A stretch of DNA of 64,000 bases from Straminergon stramineum. Taxonomy: Eukaryota > Streptophyta > Bryopsida > Hypnales > Calliergonaceae. Positions within the stretch are counted from its first letter, which is position 1; every line of letters starts with the position of its first letter. Location of the stretch: positions 8,559,350 through 8,623,349 of the forward strand of contig OY987271.1 of the NCBI GenBank assembly GCA_963920665.1, in the 5' to 3' direction. The notes under the pieces are model-generated. The model did not search any database. It was not told the origin of the DNA and saw nothing but the letters and a program-made list of their open reading frames with translations. This document shows positions 1-11,345 of the stretch, piece after piece. A program made the position numbers and the translations under genes.

Positions 1-631
1 TGTCCTCCAGGTGCTTCGTTGATTCTGGGGAATCGGTGGTCACGGACTCCTGAGTTTGCGCAGTTTTGGTGATGCCGTAAGGTCCCCCACTGTTGGGAGT
101 CGTTACCAGGGGGGTGTCTGCATTGTGCGCTCCAGTCGTCGCATCAGGGCTTCTTCTTCCTTCAACCTTCCACTCTGGACTGAAACTGATTGAATTGATT
201 GCTGGAGTGTCCTTCAGACTGACATCCGTGTCCAAAGACAAAGTCACTTCCTCAGCAGTGGCTGTGACGTCTTCCTCACGCTGCGTGCCCTCCCCAATAG
301 GGGTCTGCTTCTCAGGAAGTGCGCCTTGTGTCTTTCGAAGAAGGGCATCCACTGGTCGAACCTTGTTCCGGGAATTTGGAAGCGCTCCGGCGACGTCACC
401 ACCATTCAAGCCACGGGATTCTTGGTTCTCCAACGTTGACTGAGTCCTAGATGGACTCCCGCCAGAGAAGGGCTTCGACTTCCCCATGAAGTCCCGAAAC
501 ATTGACCGCAGGTCTTGTATGGCTTCTGAGTGAGCTGCTGAGGTCGCCATGATGTGGCCGAACTTTGAGTCAACGTCCTTCTTCAATGTGTCCATCTCCA
601 GAAGCAAAGCCGGCGATCCTGCATTCCCGCC
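1..631 (-). CDS. Uninterrupted partial exon running off the left edge; probable 3' exon of the Ptta-like CACTA gene
   Basis: On the minus strand the frame with ATG at 595-593 stays open to base 2, 198 codons, and continues past the window edge. The same frame is open upstream to a TGA near 697. A plausible acceptor (pyrimidine-rich TTGTCTGCTTCT followed by CCAG) places the exon start at 631, in phase 0. That matches the phase-0 end of the Ptta-like exon at 1251. The protein begins with a heptad-like stretch (MDTLKKDVDSKFGHIM, then EAIQDLRSMFRDFMGK) that suggests a coiled coil. A long polar, low-complexity Ser/Thr/Glu-rich region follows. No catalytic motif is visible. It has no internal stop, unlike every other transposon-related frame nearby, and is richer in G+C than its surroundings. 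It could instead be a gag-like or host exon. Confidence 0.6.
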
Positions 632-1250
632 CTGGTTCCCCAGAAGCAGACAACGTGTAGTGCTCAGTGACGATGAAGTGCTATAGAGTCACAGTGAAGT
701 ACCTACTCAGTTACTACTTCTGACGTGGTGATTTAGAAACGACTCACGGACGACTGCGTTGTGACTTCAGAGAAGTCATGGGCCGACCTGACCATTGGAT
801 GCGCACCTATTCAATATAACTTCTACACAAGTACTAAATTAAACTAAAATTAAAGGAACCGTGAACTTTGTACACCTGCAGCATACGAAACAAGGAGATT
901 CTATTGTAGTCTCGAAAAACAACTAAGCACTGCGGACATATAAAATGACGGCAGGAAAACATGGAGCTATAGTAGAAACACCTCTGTCAGGCTTGCTAAG
1001 ACGGAAGATGTTGTTGTACGTGAGAAATGTACCATGTTTGCTAGTACTACGGCTGCTCCAATGCTCCGCATTCCGTCAGCGAGGTCGGTGATTCCAGGGC
1101 TCGTTGACCTACCTTCTCTCTACAACCTTACCATCAGAGCGACATCACGTGCAATCCACAAATATATAATACATGACAGGCCCAAGAAGGTGTATACTTG
1201 AACACAATTTCAGAAGATCCAGGAACATGGTAATGTAAGAATCTGCTCAC

Positions 1251-3560
1251 CAATGAAGCTTCCGCTCCTGCTCTCCCTTTCTTCCCCACTCCACTATAAC
1301 TCTTGACACTTTGATGGGCGACAACCATTTTTCTGGACTTCAACTTTTGCGCATTCGTTTGCCAATACGCAATGAGGCGTTTCCATTGCTCTGGGTCTAT
1401 GTGTACAGGTGGGGTATCTTTGTCGGACAGCCACCGAACTTTCAGACGAGATCTCTCTGATTTCATGTACCTTGTCACAGTTGATCAGAACCCAGACATG
1501 CTCAGAGTTCCGCCGATATACTCAAACTCATTGTCAAGAACTTCCCTGAACTTCTTCAACGTATGCGGCTTGTGTTGCGACTAGTCCACGATGCTCATGT
1601 CGAGAATTTTGGGGACGAGATTTCATACAGCTAGGTCCCAGGCATTTTTGCCCTCGTAGCCAACATCCACCTCGCCACCCTCAAGTACTTCCACAAAGTT
1701 TGGCTTCCCACTGCCTGTGGCTTGCTCTTGATTGCCGAATTCGAAAGCAGTCCGCTTCCTCCTCCGATTAGAGCAGTCCGATGGGCGCTCCCGTAGATCA
1801 CCTGCCTGCACCACATTTTGATAAGGCAATGGAGGCCCGGTAGACCACGGAGGTGGTGCCTAGCTTGCTTGCTGTGGCATCCACTACCCGGGCACCCAAG
1901 ACCATCCGGATCCTAATTGCCCTGGAGGTGGTGGTGCTTGCTGTGTGGACGGGCCGCAGGCATTCACCTTTGTAGGCGACTTCAAAACCGACGCGGGTTT
2001 GGGTTTTTTCGTTCTTCGGACCTCTAGTGGCTCGTCTTCTTCGAGCTCCTCATCATTGGAATCAATGAGATGTCCGTCTGTGCTTATGAGACAATCAGGT
2101 ATGAATTGTAAACACGTCACTATTCAGTGACGACTCCACTAGAAGGGGACATGTCCTGCCTCCTACGACGCAAGCATTTCAACCCTAACAATATTTCTAT
2201 GAAATGTTGCAAGCACAGACCCAATTGCAATTTCATGGCTCAAAATTCAAAATGCATTATAAGGGCACGCTCATGAAACAACGAGCATCGAATTGTGAAT
2301 GGTACATGGACTTCAGGAAGGAGAGGGCTAAGAACTCCACAGACCACGACAGCTGCTACATGGCGTCCATCTCTGATGCCTAAAACCCTAACCATGGAGC
2401 GAGAGAGCGTTCTGCAAGTGTTACTTGCGACACCTGCCTTGCAATTCGATTGGCGCTGAACATCATTACAAGCTATTGCTAAGTGCATCATACCTGCTGC
2501 GATGGCCTCTTCATTGGACTCCGTTGCCTCGGAAGAGGAATCACGCTCGCCGCTCATGGCTGCAGAATTTTTGCGTTCTACTCCACCGATTGATAAAGTG
2601 TGCTTCCCCCTTCCGCCTTGTCCTCGGAGGCCCCGCCGCCTCAAACTTCTACACAAACCAGCCCTCCCCTTCTGACTGCGAAGCTTATTCGACCTCTCTG
2701 GTTTCTCTATCACTGGTTTCTCTGTCATTGGGGTCTTTCCTAACTCTTCATTGCTGCGACACAGAGCACGATTTGTGAGAAAGCACGCTCACCACATAAG
2801 GCATGCATACTCCATCGCGAAAAAAAAATGTGTAGCAAAAAGATTGAAAGAGAGAGATGTGGAATAGAAGGGAAGAGCAACGAACATGACATCACTAAGA
2901 AGAAAGACCCAAGTTAGGGTTTTGCCTTGCAGGTCATGTGGCGAAGAAGTAGTCCTAAACCCCCATGAGGTTCCATGTGGCTATCTAGGGTTTCCAAGGC
3001 GCTTTGAGAGCACTTGCTACCTACCTAGTCTAAGACGCGACTTCCATACGACTGGAGTGTCACTCTAAGGGAGTCATTGAGAAGAAGTAACTTCGAGAGA
3101 GGAACTTCAGCACTACTGCAAAGCAACTGCACAGTGCCCAATGCATTAAAGTGGCGCGTTTTCCAAAGCAAAACCTCCGTTAAACCCTAGCGTTGACGGT
3201 ATAGAGCACAAGTTAGACGTCAGTGTGCATTGTATACCTATTGCGTGAACAAAAGAATGTAGCATGAAGTAGTAACTAAGGGCTGTTTAGACTTTAGAGT
3301 ACTTTGTGACATCTTCCTCCAATCATACGAAAGACAGCCAATAGTAGCAGCGCCTGTTTTTGCGACGCCAACATTGCAAAGTTGTAGATAGACTCGGAGA
3401 CTACGTCTTCAGAATTCTGTACAAGAAGGCTACAACAAGAAGGAGAAACTCACAATTCTTTACGAGCAAGGAGGGTTGGCTCCAAAGCCTTCTTCATTTC
3501 TGCCATACGCCTGTCGCGGAAGAGCTCATACTCAGTCTTCTCTGGTGGTGGGCTGTCCAT
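1251..3560 (-). pseudogene. Ptta/En-Spm-like second gene of a CACTA transposon, three exons recognised
   Basis: Three minus-strand exons join with consistent phases. Exon 1 is 3560-3454 (ATG at 3560; YELFRDRRMAEMKKALE motif; donor GTGAGT). Exon 2 is 2753-2494 (acceptor CGCAG, donor GTATG). Exon 3 is 2077-1251 (acceptor AGCACAG, donor GTGAGC). Exon 3 holds the family signature: KPHTLKKFREVLDNEFEYIG, then TRYMKSERSRLKVRWL, then HIDPEQWKRLIAYW and KSRKMVVAHQSVKSYSGVGK. This resembles the plant Ptta/En-Spm transposase domain, thought to be the DNA-binding partner of TNP2-type proteins. Exon 2 and early exon 3 encode basic and acidic linkers. Exon 3 has four in-frame stops (1884-1886, 1623-1625, near 1581 and near 1488), so it is a relic. 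It lies divergent to the TNP2-like gene at 6369. The exon joins are inferred; the motif match is from memory of the family. Confidence 0.68.
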
Positions 3561-5457
3561 CGGCGAGTCTTCGGTACAGGACAACGTTATAGGGGATCGC
3601 AAGTTGGATCGTCCCTTGCTGCAGGGTGTGCGGAAGTCCGAGCTTCAACAAAAGGCGGGATACAGATCTAAGAGCACAGAAGTAATTGGTGGGCAAAGCA
3701 GTGGTGGACTCCAGTCGACGTAGCAGCTACCTTCATCAACGGTGAATGAGCAAATGCGCGCCCTTCTGCTCAGTGAAGGAGGTGAGCATTTCTGAAGAGC
3801 TTGATCTCGAAAGAAGTAGTGGGCTTGAATAGGCTAACGGAATTTGGCGGCTGACAATTAATTTTTTCCTAAACCACAACCTAATGAGTTGTCTACGATT
3901 CGACATGTTGAACTCTAGCAATCCGCCACAGATTTGGAATTGAGAGGTCACTCATAGACCAAGACTTCAATGCTGATGTGTATAGTTGTACCTATTGCCG
4001 CCGTCAGTCGCAAGTAATTACTGTCGGCGCCATGCAGCACGCCTCCTTCGATAGAAGACACTATCAACGTCCAAAGACTTGCACGTAACTTATATATAAC
4101 TACAGTAAGTCATGTGGAAGTCCTGAGTTTCCTATAGTGACTGAATTGCGACTTGAATAACTTCTGTCGACTTTTGGTTTCTAGAGAAAGTGGGCGGTTA
4201 AGAGAGGGTCCTCACTGAACTTCGATATCCACAATGCGGATTTGTAGGCTTCATCAACAGTGACATTTTCTTCATGAAAGAGATTGTGGTATAGTTCAAG
4301 TGAATCGTAACCTCTATTTGAAACTTAGAGCGGTTTAGGTACGAAAAGGGTCCCGGAAGTCATAATGAAGCGCTACATGGTTTAAAATGAGGACATTGTT
4401 TATGAACTTCTTCAAAGAAGTTCCAGAATTGAAGACATGCTGACTGAGTCAATATCGTGAAGGATTCCTTTTTGTATTATGCTAAATTTCTTTGTCCCTA
4501 CCCACCCTCAAGTGAATTCTGACCCAATGCCGTGAGGCCTAAACCCTAATGCAAGTTCAGGAAGTCTCAAAAGATTTGATAATGCATTTTCTATTTCGAA
4601 GTGGAGTTCCAGTGCTTTTTCTCTTGGGATTCTATATTTCCGGGCCTCTACATTCACTCCAATATACACTATCCCAAAAGCTTGAAGCCCATGAGGAAGT
4701 ACATGTAGAGATTACGACCCTTATTGCTCTAAGGGATTTTAGGATGTCTAAACCTGCACTTCCTTTGTGGACCCTAAAATTCGGGGGATCCACCTATGAA
4801 ACAAAGCATCCCATTCTGCTAAATCAAAGTCAAGGAATTGGCTTAACTTATTCTTGAGGTCCTTTCTCTTGCTCATGTCTGACACTTGCACTTGCTTGTA
4901 TAAATTTATGTTTCTGGGGGGAATTTAGTGTTCGAAGACACCATCTAAACTTGTTTTCATACTTTCATTCTTGACATCTATGTACCTTGAACCCTAAAAC
5001 CTTTACAGGTCATTGGTAAAACAAGTGCATGCTAATTAATGAAGTACTTGAAGACTTTGTTTTCTGTGGGAATTCAGAGAGCAATGTCCTGGGTAGTAAT
5101 CACGGGAACCAGACGCTGAAGAGCCGAGAGGTGAAATTCACTTCCACTCATGTTGTGTATATGTTTTCTATGTTTGCACAGTGGGACTTCTTCGTCACTG
5201 CCAGAAGTCATTCTATAGTGACCGCCTGCAGAAAACGACTAAGGCATAACTGATTCAGTAAAGTCAAAGTTGTTGTGAACTCTTCTAGTACAAGAGAGCA
5301 ACGTTGCAGAAATGATGGGGCAACAATGACAGCAGTGCTGCGCAGTGCACTAGACATATTATAGGTATTTAGTGCGCATGCCCAGAACATCTATTTTTTC
5401 TGTAATAATCAGATTTTCATAAAGAACGGACTATAGAAGGTACTACCTTCGCTGAGA
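3561..5457. other. Intergenic region between the divergent CACTA genes
   Basis: No convincing coding frame is seen. It carries scattered AGTGACT/AGTCACT-type motifs (for example around 4110-4160 and 5190-5225), which also occur in the introns of the neighbouring genes. It is probably the 5' regulatory and subterminal-type DNA of the CACTA element. Confidence 0.4.
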
Positions 5458-5955
5458 ATGCCTAAACGGCGAGTTCTCAGGGCCGCACCCCTTCAGCGTA
5501 CAAAGAGGCCCCGAATGATTACCCCAGATCCGGAGGACGGATGGCAATTACATGAGACATCAGAGAATCCAGAAATTATTCCACCTATTCTAGGATCTTC
5601 AAATGTATGTGGCCACCGAAGGCGCAAGAAGACGCTCGTGGTACCTCTTGTGGATAGGGAGTCACCTGGAAAACTTCGACATGGTCTTGGCTACATAGTG
5701 TGTGCAAAGCCTACTACACTACATGTGCCTGCAACTCCTTCGGGATTTAGGACAACAGAGCAGAAATTGAGTTTCGCAGATAGGGTTAAGCAGGCACTGG
5801 ATGAGCATCGTGCTGTAGTAGAACAAAACCTCCCTGTAGCCACTTCACTAGCGGGAGTAGGACTGCAAGAATTGGTATCCACTGACGTCGGGGCTACATC
5901 TCTCCATAGGAAAAAAAAATTCTCTTTGGCGGCGTTGTTCAAAATTCCTCATTAA
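5458..5955 (+). CDS. Unrecognised basic protein, 165 aa, inside the CACTA region
   Basis: An ATG-initiated frame of 165 residues with no internal stop. The product is rich in Arg, Lys and Pro at its N terminus (MPKRRVLRAAPLQRTKRPR), which could serve as a nuclear-localisation signal. It has a central helix-like stretch (KLSFADRVKQALDEHRAVVE) and a lysine-rich C terminus. I recognise no family. It sits between the Ptta-like gene (minus) and the TNP2-like gene (plus) and could be an upstream exon of the latter, a third element gene, or a chance frame. A poly-A run near the end (5911-5919) encodes the terminal lysines. Confidence 0.35.
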   Translation: MPKRRVLRAAPLQRTKRPRMITPDPEDGWQLHETSENPEIIPPILGSSNVCGHRRRKKTLVVPLVDRESPGKLRHGLGYIVCAKPTTLHVPATPSGFRTTEQKLSFADRVKQALDEHRAVVEQNLPVATSLAGVGLQELVSTDVGATSLHRKKKFSLAALFKIPH

Positions 5956-6368
5956 ATGAAAAGGGGAACTGTCCCCCCTAATTTGTGGTTCTGCATATGC
6001 AGAAGTCCACCAACAGCACTATAGGTCAATCATGCATTGTATACCATCTTGGTGAGAACCCCATAACCCTCGTGAAGTCGAATATGCAAAAAAAAATTAA
6101 TTGAAACAAAGCAAACCCCCACCCCCCTTCAATTTCTTCTTCACATTTCTCTATTGCTGAAGTCGCTCGATCTAAGACTGAGAGTATACAGACATTCTGA
6201 AGTCGCTCAGTAGTCATGGGAGTTGTGTGTCAGTTGCATTCTAGTTGCACTTCCAATCACAAGCTTCCGACCATGATGAATTAGCCCAGAGTGAAGGCAT
6301 CTCTTGACTTTTCCACATATATTCTTCACAGGAAATCAAGGTGAAGGCAATTCCTGAACTGAAACGAG

Positions 6369-9300
6369 ATGATACCTGCTAGATTGCCCCTCACTGAAAA
6401 TCATAGGCAACGACTATGGGATGACCGACTGTGGAGTAGGGAGTTGCAAAGGGCTTTACATCACAACTTGAAGAGATTGCACTGTCCATGCATGGAATGC
6501 CGTGGGGGGAGGAGGTTACTCATACGTAATGTAAAGGACCACCTCATTCGAAATGGCAGACATCCAAATTGTCGGATTTGGAGAGGTCCTGGCAGCTGAG
6601 ACTCTTCCGATGAAGAGTGGGAGCAACAATTATGGGGACCACTATCACAGGAAGCGGTGGAATTGGATGTCCATGTTGATACTCGCAGCATGATTGACCA
6701 GGCGTTGGAGCAAGTGGATGTACCGACATCTTCAGCCGACAGAGTCCACCATGAAGTGAACGAGGCTTTTGCCACAGCAGACTCCATCCACGAAGACTTC
6801 GTTGGAGCTAACATGGAGGACACAGCAGAGGTTGAGGAGTGTAGGGACGATCCCCTTTTTAATGGCATGGGCGTGGATGAAGGCACTGACGACACTGACA
6901 TGGTTGCCCAGGCATTGGAGGAGTCCCTGGGGGCTATATTTGATGGCTCACATTCGAGCAAAATTGCAGCAACCGTCTTGCTAATGAATCTCTGTATAGT
7001 TCATGGAGTCAGCAATCACTGTGCAAATGAGCTTTTCAGCATCTTACACCTCCATCTTCTCCCGGAGAAGAATACATTGCCAAAGACATATCATGCTGTG
7101 AAGACCCTAACTGCGAAGTTGGGGCTTACTTATAACACCATCCATGCATGCGAGAGGGGATGCGTGCTATTTCGTGGTGAGCATGAGAATGCTTTACGTT
7201 GTCCTAAATGTAGTGGGCATCGATACAGAGATGAGGCTCGACAGGCTATCCCATTGAAATTCTTACGTCATTTTCCCATTATTCCACATCTGCAAAGGAT
7301 GTTCCGGAGTCCTAATATCTCCAAGCTGATGGTCTGGCATGCTGAGAACCATAGCAACCGTGCTGGAGGGGACGGCCTTGTTAGGCATCCATGTGACTCG
7401 AAAGCTTGGCAGCATTTCCAGAATAATGTGGACCCAAGCTTTGACAATGATCCACGCAACACTCACTTTGCTTTGGCAGTAGATGGAGTGAACCCTTTCA
7501 AGCAGAACCGATCATCATGGTCTACGTGGCCAGTGTTGTTGCTGAATTACAATCTCCCTCCATGGTTGACAACCAAAAAGTTTTTTGTCCTCTTGGCCCT
7601 ATTGATTCCAGGTAAAGAATTAGTGACGTCTGAAACATTCGACGTGTACTTGGAGCCCCTTCTTGACGAATTGTTGGAGTTATGGTCGGGAGTCCCTGCG
7701 TACGATGTGACAACGGATGTAGCCTGTAGATCATTTCAGTTGCGTGCAATGCTACTATGGACTATTCATGATTTTCCTGGCTATGGCACAGTAGGAGGAT
7801 TCTCCCACCAAGGATATGCCGCTTGTCCTTGGTGTGGTATGGACCTAGGTGCTGAGCATTCTGTAGAGCTTGGGAAGCAGACGTATGGGGGGACCAGAAG
7901 ATGGTTGCCCGAAGATCATCCCTATAGATCAGATGCAATGAAGGACCACTTCAACGAGGCCATGGAAAACCGCCCTAAACCCCGTGTAGTAACAATGGAG
8001 GAGCAAGTAGAACATGCAATGAATTGTGAGGCCTAGAGAGCATCGGGACACAGAGATGGTACTGCCGGGGACCCTTCCAAGCTACACGGCATCAAGCGAC
8101 TAAGTAGTCTCTTTCGATTGCCCTATTGGAAGGTAAGTTGAAGCACTGCATTCCCTTAGTCACAACAGTGACTTCTGGGTGACTCCTAGGCGCTTGTGGA
8201 GTGTCCTAGTAGTCGGATCCAAGTATAGAGAATGTACGGAGTCACACCTAGTGACTTTGGAATGACTAGTCTTATTGGGGGGTTGACTGGAACCGTCCTA
8301 TAGTGCAATTGCAAGCGGAGAAGGGAAGTCAGAGGTTGTCGTGGTTCTGGAATGTTTAATATCCTTAGAATCGTGTCCCGTCTTTGACAAGGAAGTTCTA
8401 TTGCTTAGACATGATGAAGCCTACGAACCACTACTTTGAGAATCTGAAGTTTTTCTACTAAGCCTCAATGTGTTGAATTTCTCCACAGAAACTTCTAATT
8501 TGCTACACATTGGATGCTATGCACTGTGAAATGAATTTGGCAAAGAATTTTTTGAAAACCATTACAGGGAAAAAAGATACTGTGAAGGTGAGGAGAGATT
8601 TGCAACGGCGGAATATTAGGAAGCACCTTTGGTTGACACCAAATCCACGGAAACCGGGGAAGATGGTGAAGCCTCGTGCTTCTTTTGTTATGTCGGATAG
8701 TGAATTTGAGAAGTTTGCAAGCTGCCTTGAGTCTTTGAAGACACCGAGCAGCTATTCATCTGACCTTGGCAAGTGCATCCGGAAGAAAAACTTTGGTGGC
8801 CTCAAGTCCCATGATTACCATGTGTTAATGCAACAGGTTCTACCATTAGCACTACGAGGGCTAATGCAACCCGGGCCACGCATGGCTGTGATGCGAATGT
8901 GTAAGGTCTTCAGGCGCTTGTGCACCAAAGTTTACAATCCAGCAGACTTTGCATCACTAGAAGTTGATGTTGCAGAGAGCATGGCTCTATTGGAGATTGA
9001 ATTTCCACCATCTTTTTTCGACATAATGACACATCTCCCTTATCATCTGGCAAAGGAGTTGGACTTGTGCGGACCAGTGAGCACAAGGTGGATGTATCCA
9101 ATCGAATGATACATGAAAGTGCTGAAGAACCACGTGCGGAATATGGCACGCCCCGAAGCTTGTATGGCGGAGGGCTACTTGAAAGATGAGTGCCTTGGCT
9201 TCATAACAGAGTACTTTCAGAGATTTGAGGCCACAATGAGACGAGTATGGGACGAAGACGAAGAGTACGGTGATGCTAAGGAAGTGCTCTAAGGAGCAGG

Positions 9301-10455
9301 CAAACAATATGTGATGAGTCCTCAGCTCCGGGATGTAGCACACCAATACATGCTGACAAATGTGGCAGTTATGGAGGATTTTTACGAGTAAAATCCAGTT
9401 AAATCCTTTCCTTTTCAAGGCACTTGCTACATATCCTTGATGCACCCATTGCATAACAGTGCAGTGTTTGCGTTTAGCATGTCCACAATGTGACTTGGTA
9501 GTTTCGTGGAAGATGCGATGAAGTCATTTGTGGAAAGTCAGATGAAGTCATTCCCCAGTTGGACGACTCCATAGCGACTGTACCGAGTCACTTCTAAATA
9601 GTATATATGTGCAGTGCCTAGTCACATCACGTGGGCCCCTTACGCCTTGCACGTTTCTGTTTTTCCTTTCCGAAATTAAATATGGGATTCCACCTAATTC
9701 TGAAAAGTTTACCTTCTCGCAGGAAGTGGAGGATTGAGGAGAGGACAAATCCGTCCATTCCAGCACTAGCTGAATGGATTCGGAACTCTGTCGAGGAGTC
9801 CGACTTGAATCTGAGGAACCCGGAGGACATGGACCGCCTCTTATTAAGTAAGAAGCCATCTCAAGTGGCAACTTGGTATACGCGAATGACGGCGTTCGGT
9901 AACCACTTCCACGTGGAGGACAAGACGTCTGCAAGAATGGTGAGCTACAATAGTGGCGTAGCTTCACTATTCGAATTACCCTCTGAAAATGAAGCGGATG
10001 CAACAATTCCATATGTTGGAGTTTTGCAAGACATACTGCTTCTGGATTACGGAGCATTGCAAACAAAAATCATTCTCATGCGATGTGAGTGGGTCAAGCC
10101 CTACGACAACCGAGGTCATCCAACGTACACTCGAGACGACGCTGGATTTCTAGTGGTGAACTTCCATCACAAACTCTCGCGCTTAGCTGAGCCATTCATC
10201 TTTCCTAGCCAGGCCACCCAGGTTTTTTTCTCGGATGTTGTGGAGAGACCAGGTTGGAAAGTTGTTTTACGAAAGGAAGCCCGAGCGAAGCGAGAAGTTC
10301 TGGACACAACAGATGCGTTTATCAGCACCACAATAGAGAGTGTAGGCCTTAGTGCTCCCCATCAACTACCAACACCAGTGGATACAGTCAATTTAGTTGG
10401 TGCCATAGATTTGTCTGTAGAAGACAACCTATTGGCCCAAGAAGAATACCGCTGA
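6369..10455 (+). pseudogene. CACTA (En/Spm-type) TNP2-like transposase, three exons, with nonsense codons
   Basis: Exon 1 (6369-8132) starts with a Cys-rich transposase-associated domain (HCPCMECRGGRRLLIRNVKDHL). The TNP2 core follows, with FALAVDGVNPFKQNRSSWSTWP and DFPGYGTVGGFSHQGYAACP. Intron 1 (8133-8488) runs from GTAAGT to CTCCACAG. Exon 2 (8489-9387) carries the LDAMHCEMNLAKNF block and a DUF4218-like part (CGPVSTRWMYPIE, then YMKVLKNHVRNMARPEACMA). Intron 2 (9388-9722) leads to exon 3 (9723-10455) with a DUF4216-like domain (MRCEWVKPYDNRG, VNFHHKLS). Phases agree at both junctions. Four in-frame stops are present: 6597-6599, 8034-8036, 9107-9109 and 9290-9292. The TGA at 9107 replaces the Arg normally found in the family motif (FERYMK-type), which fits CGA to TGA. 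TNP2-type proteins catalyse cut-and-paste transposition with 3-bp target duplications. Element ends were not found. Confidence 0.85.
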
Positions 10456-11345
10456 GAATACAAAGACTTGTTGTTGCAGTGATTTTTGAGATTGTCGACA
10501 ATTGTGTGTCTAGACATCTCACACTTGAAAGCTATGGCTTACATGACACTCACAACTTTTCCACAGAACCCTAAACACTCAAAGCATTGGTGATGTAGTT
10601 TAGTAGTGCACTAGTAGTCAATGTCCCATACATTGCCCTTGGAGTGACATCTTAGTCAGTACTTAGTGGCAGCGGAGACATGTAGAAGTCATTAAGCAAC
10701 CACGTCGGCGCCTATGGGTAACGGGAAAAATATAGATGGCCCCGGTTTGGAAGTTGCTTGTACTATGCGTATAGTGACCCTCTAACTATGGGCATTTTTG
10801 AAATGTATTGAAGTATCCTTGGCCCTAAATCCCCAAGTTTCCTATCATCATGACCCACTATAATGCAATTCTATAGTACTGAGTGCCTTCCATTTAGCTT
10901 TCGCCAAAGCAATTATACTTGCCGTGATGAGAAGAACATGGTAGATTCTCAAATCATGAAGAAATTCACTTCGAATTTTCTATTATTGCCAACCCCTAAT
11001 TGACATGTGCTCACTTGCTTGCAAAAAGGATATTTAGTCCTTGAACTACATTGCATGTCCAAGTATCCCTTAAGTCATCTTGTAGTCGCGTCAAAGTCAC
11101 CATAAGTTATACTGTATGACAACTACTAACTCCTTCCCGACTGTGTGTCCACGGTGGAACCCTGCATGTCTACAGTGGAACCCGTCACCTGCCACATCAG
11201 AAAATCTTTGACACTGTCAACAGAATTAGGCGGATGAAACTACCCCCCGTCATCGGGGTCATCCTACAGTCACAAATGCAACTGCATCCTAACTCGGATG
11301 CTATAGACATACCCACGATGGTGCAATTAGGGAGCTCCAGTCACA
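10456..11345. other. Non-coding gap between two converging genes
   Basis: No supported gene. It lies between the 3' end of the TNP2-like gene (plus) and the 3' end of the SDGC-family gene (minus). It has a few AGTCAC-type motifs (for example near 11270 and 11340). One end of the CACTA element may lie here, but no unambiguous CACTA/TAGTG terminus was found. Confidence 0.35.

Noticed and set aside
2425..2778. Plus-strand frame of 117 aa
   Set aside because: It is the antisense shadow of exon 2 of the Ptta-like gene, which has motif and splice support on the minus strand.
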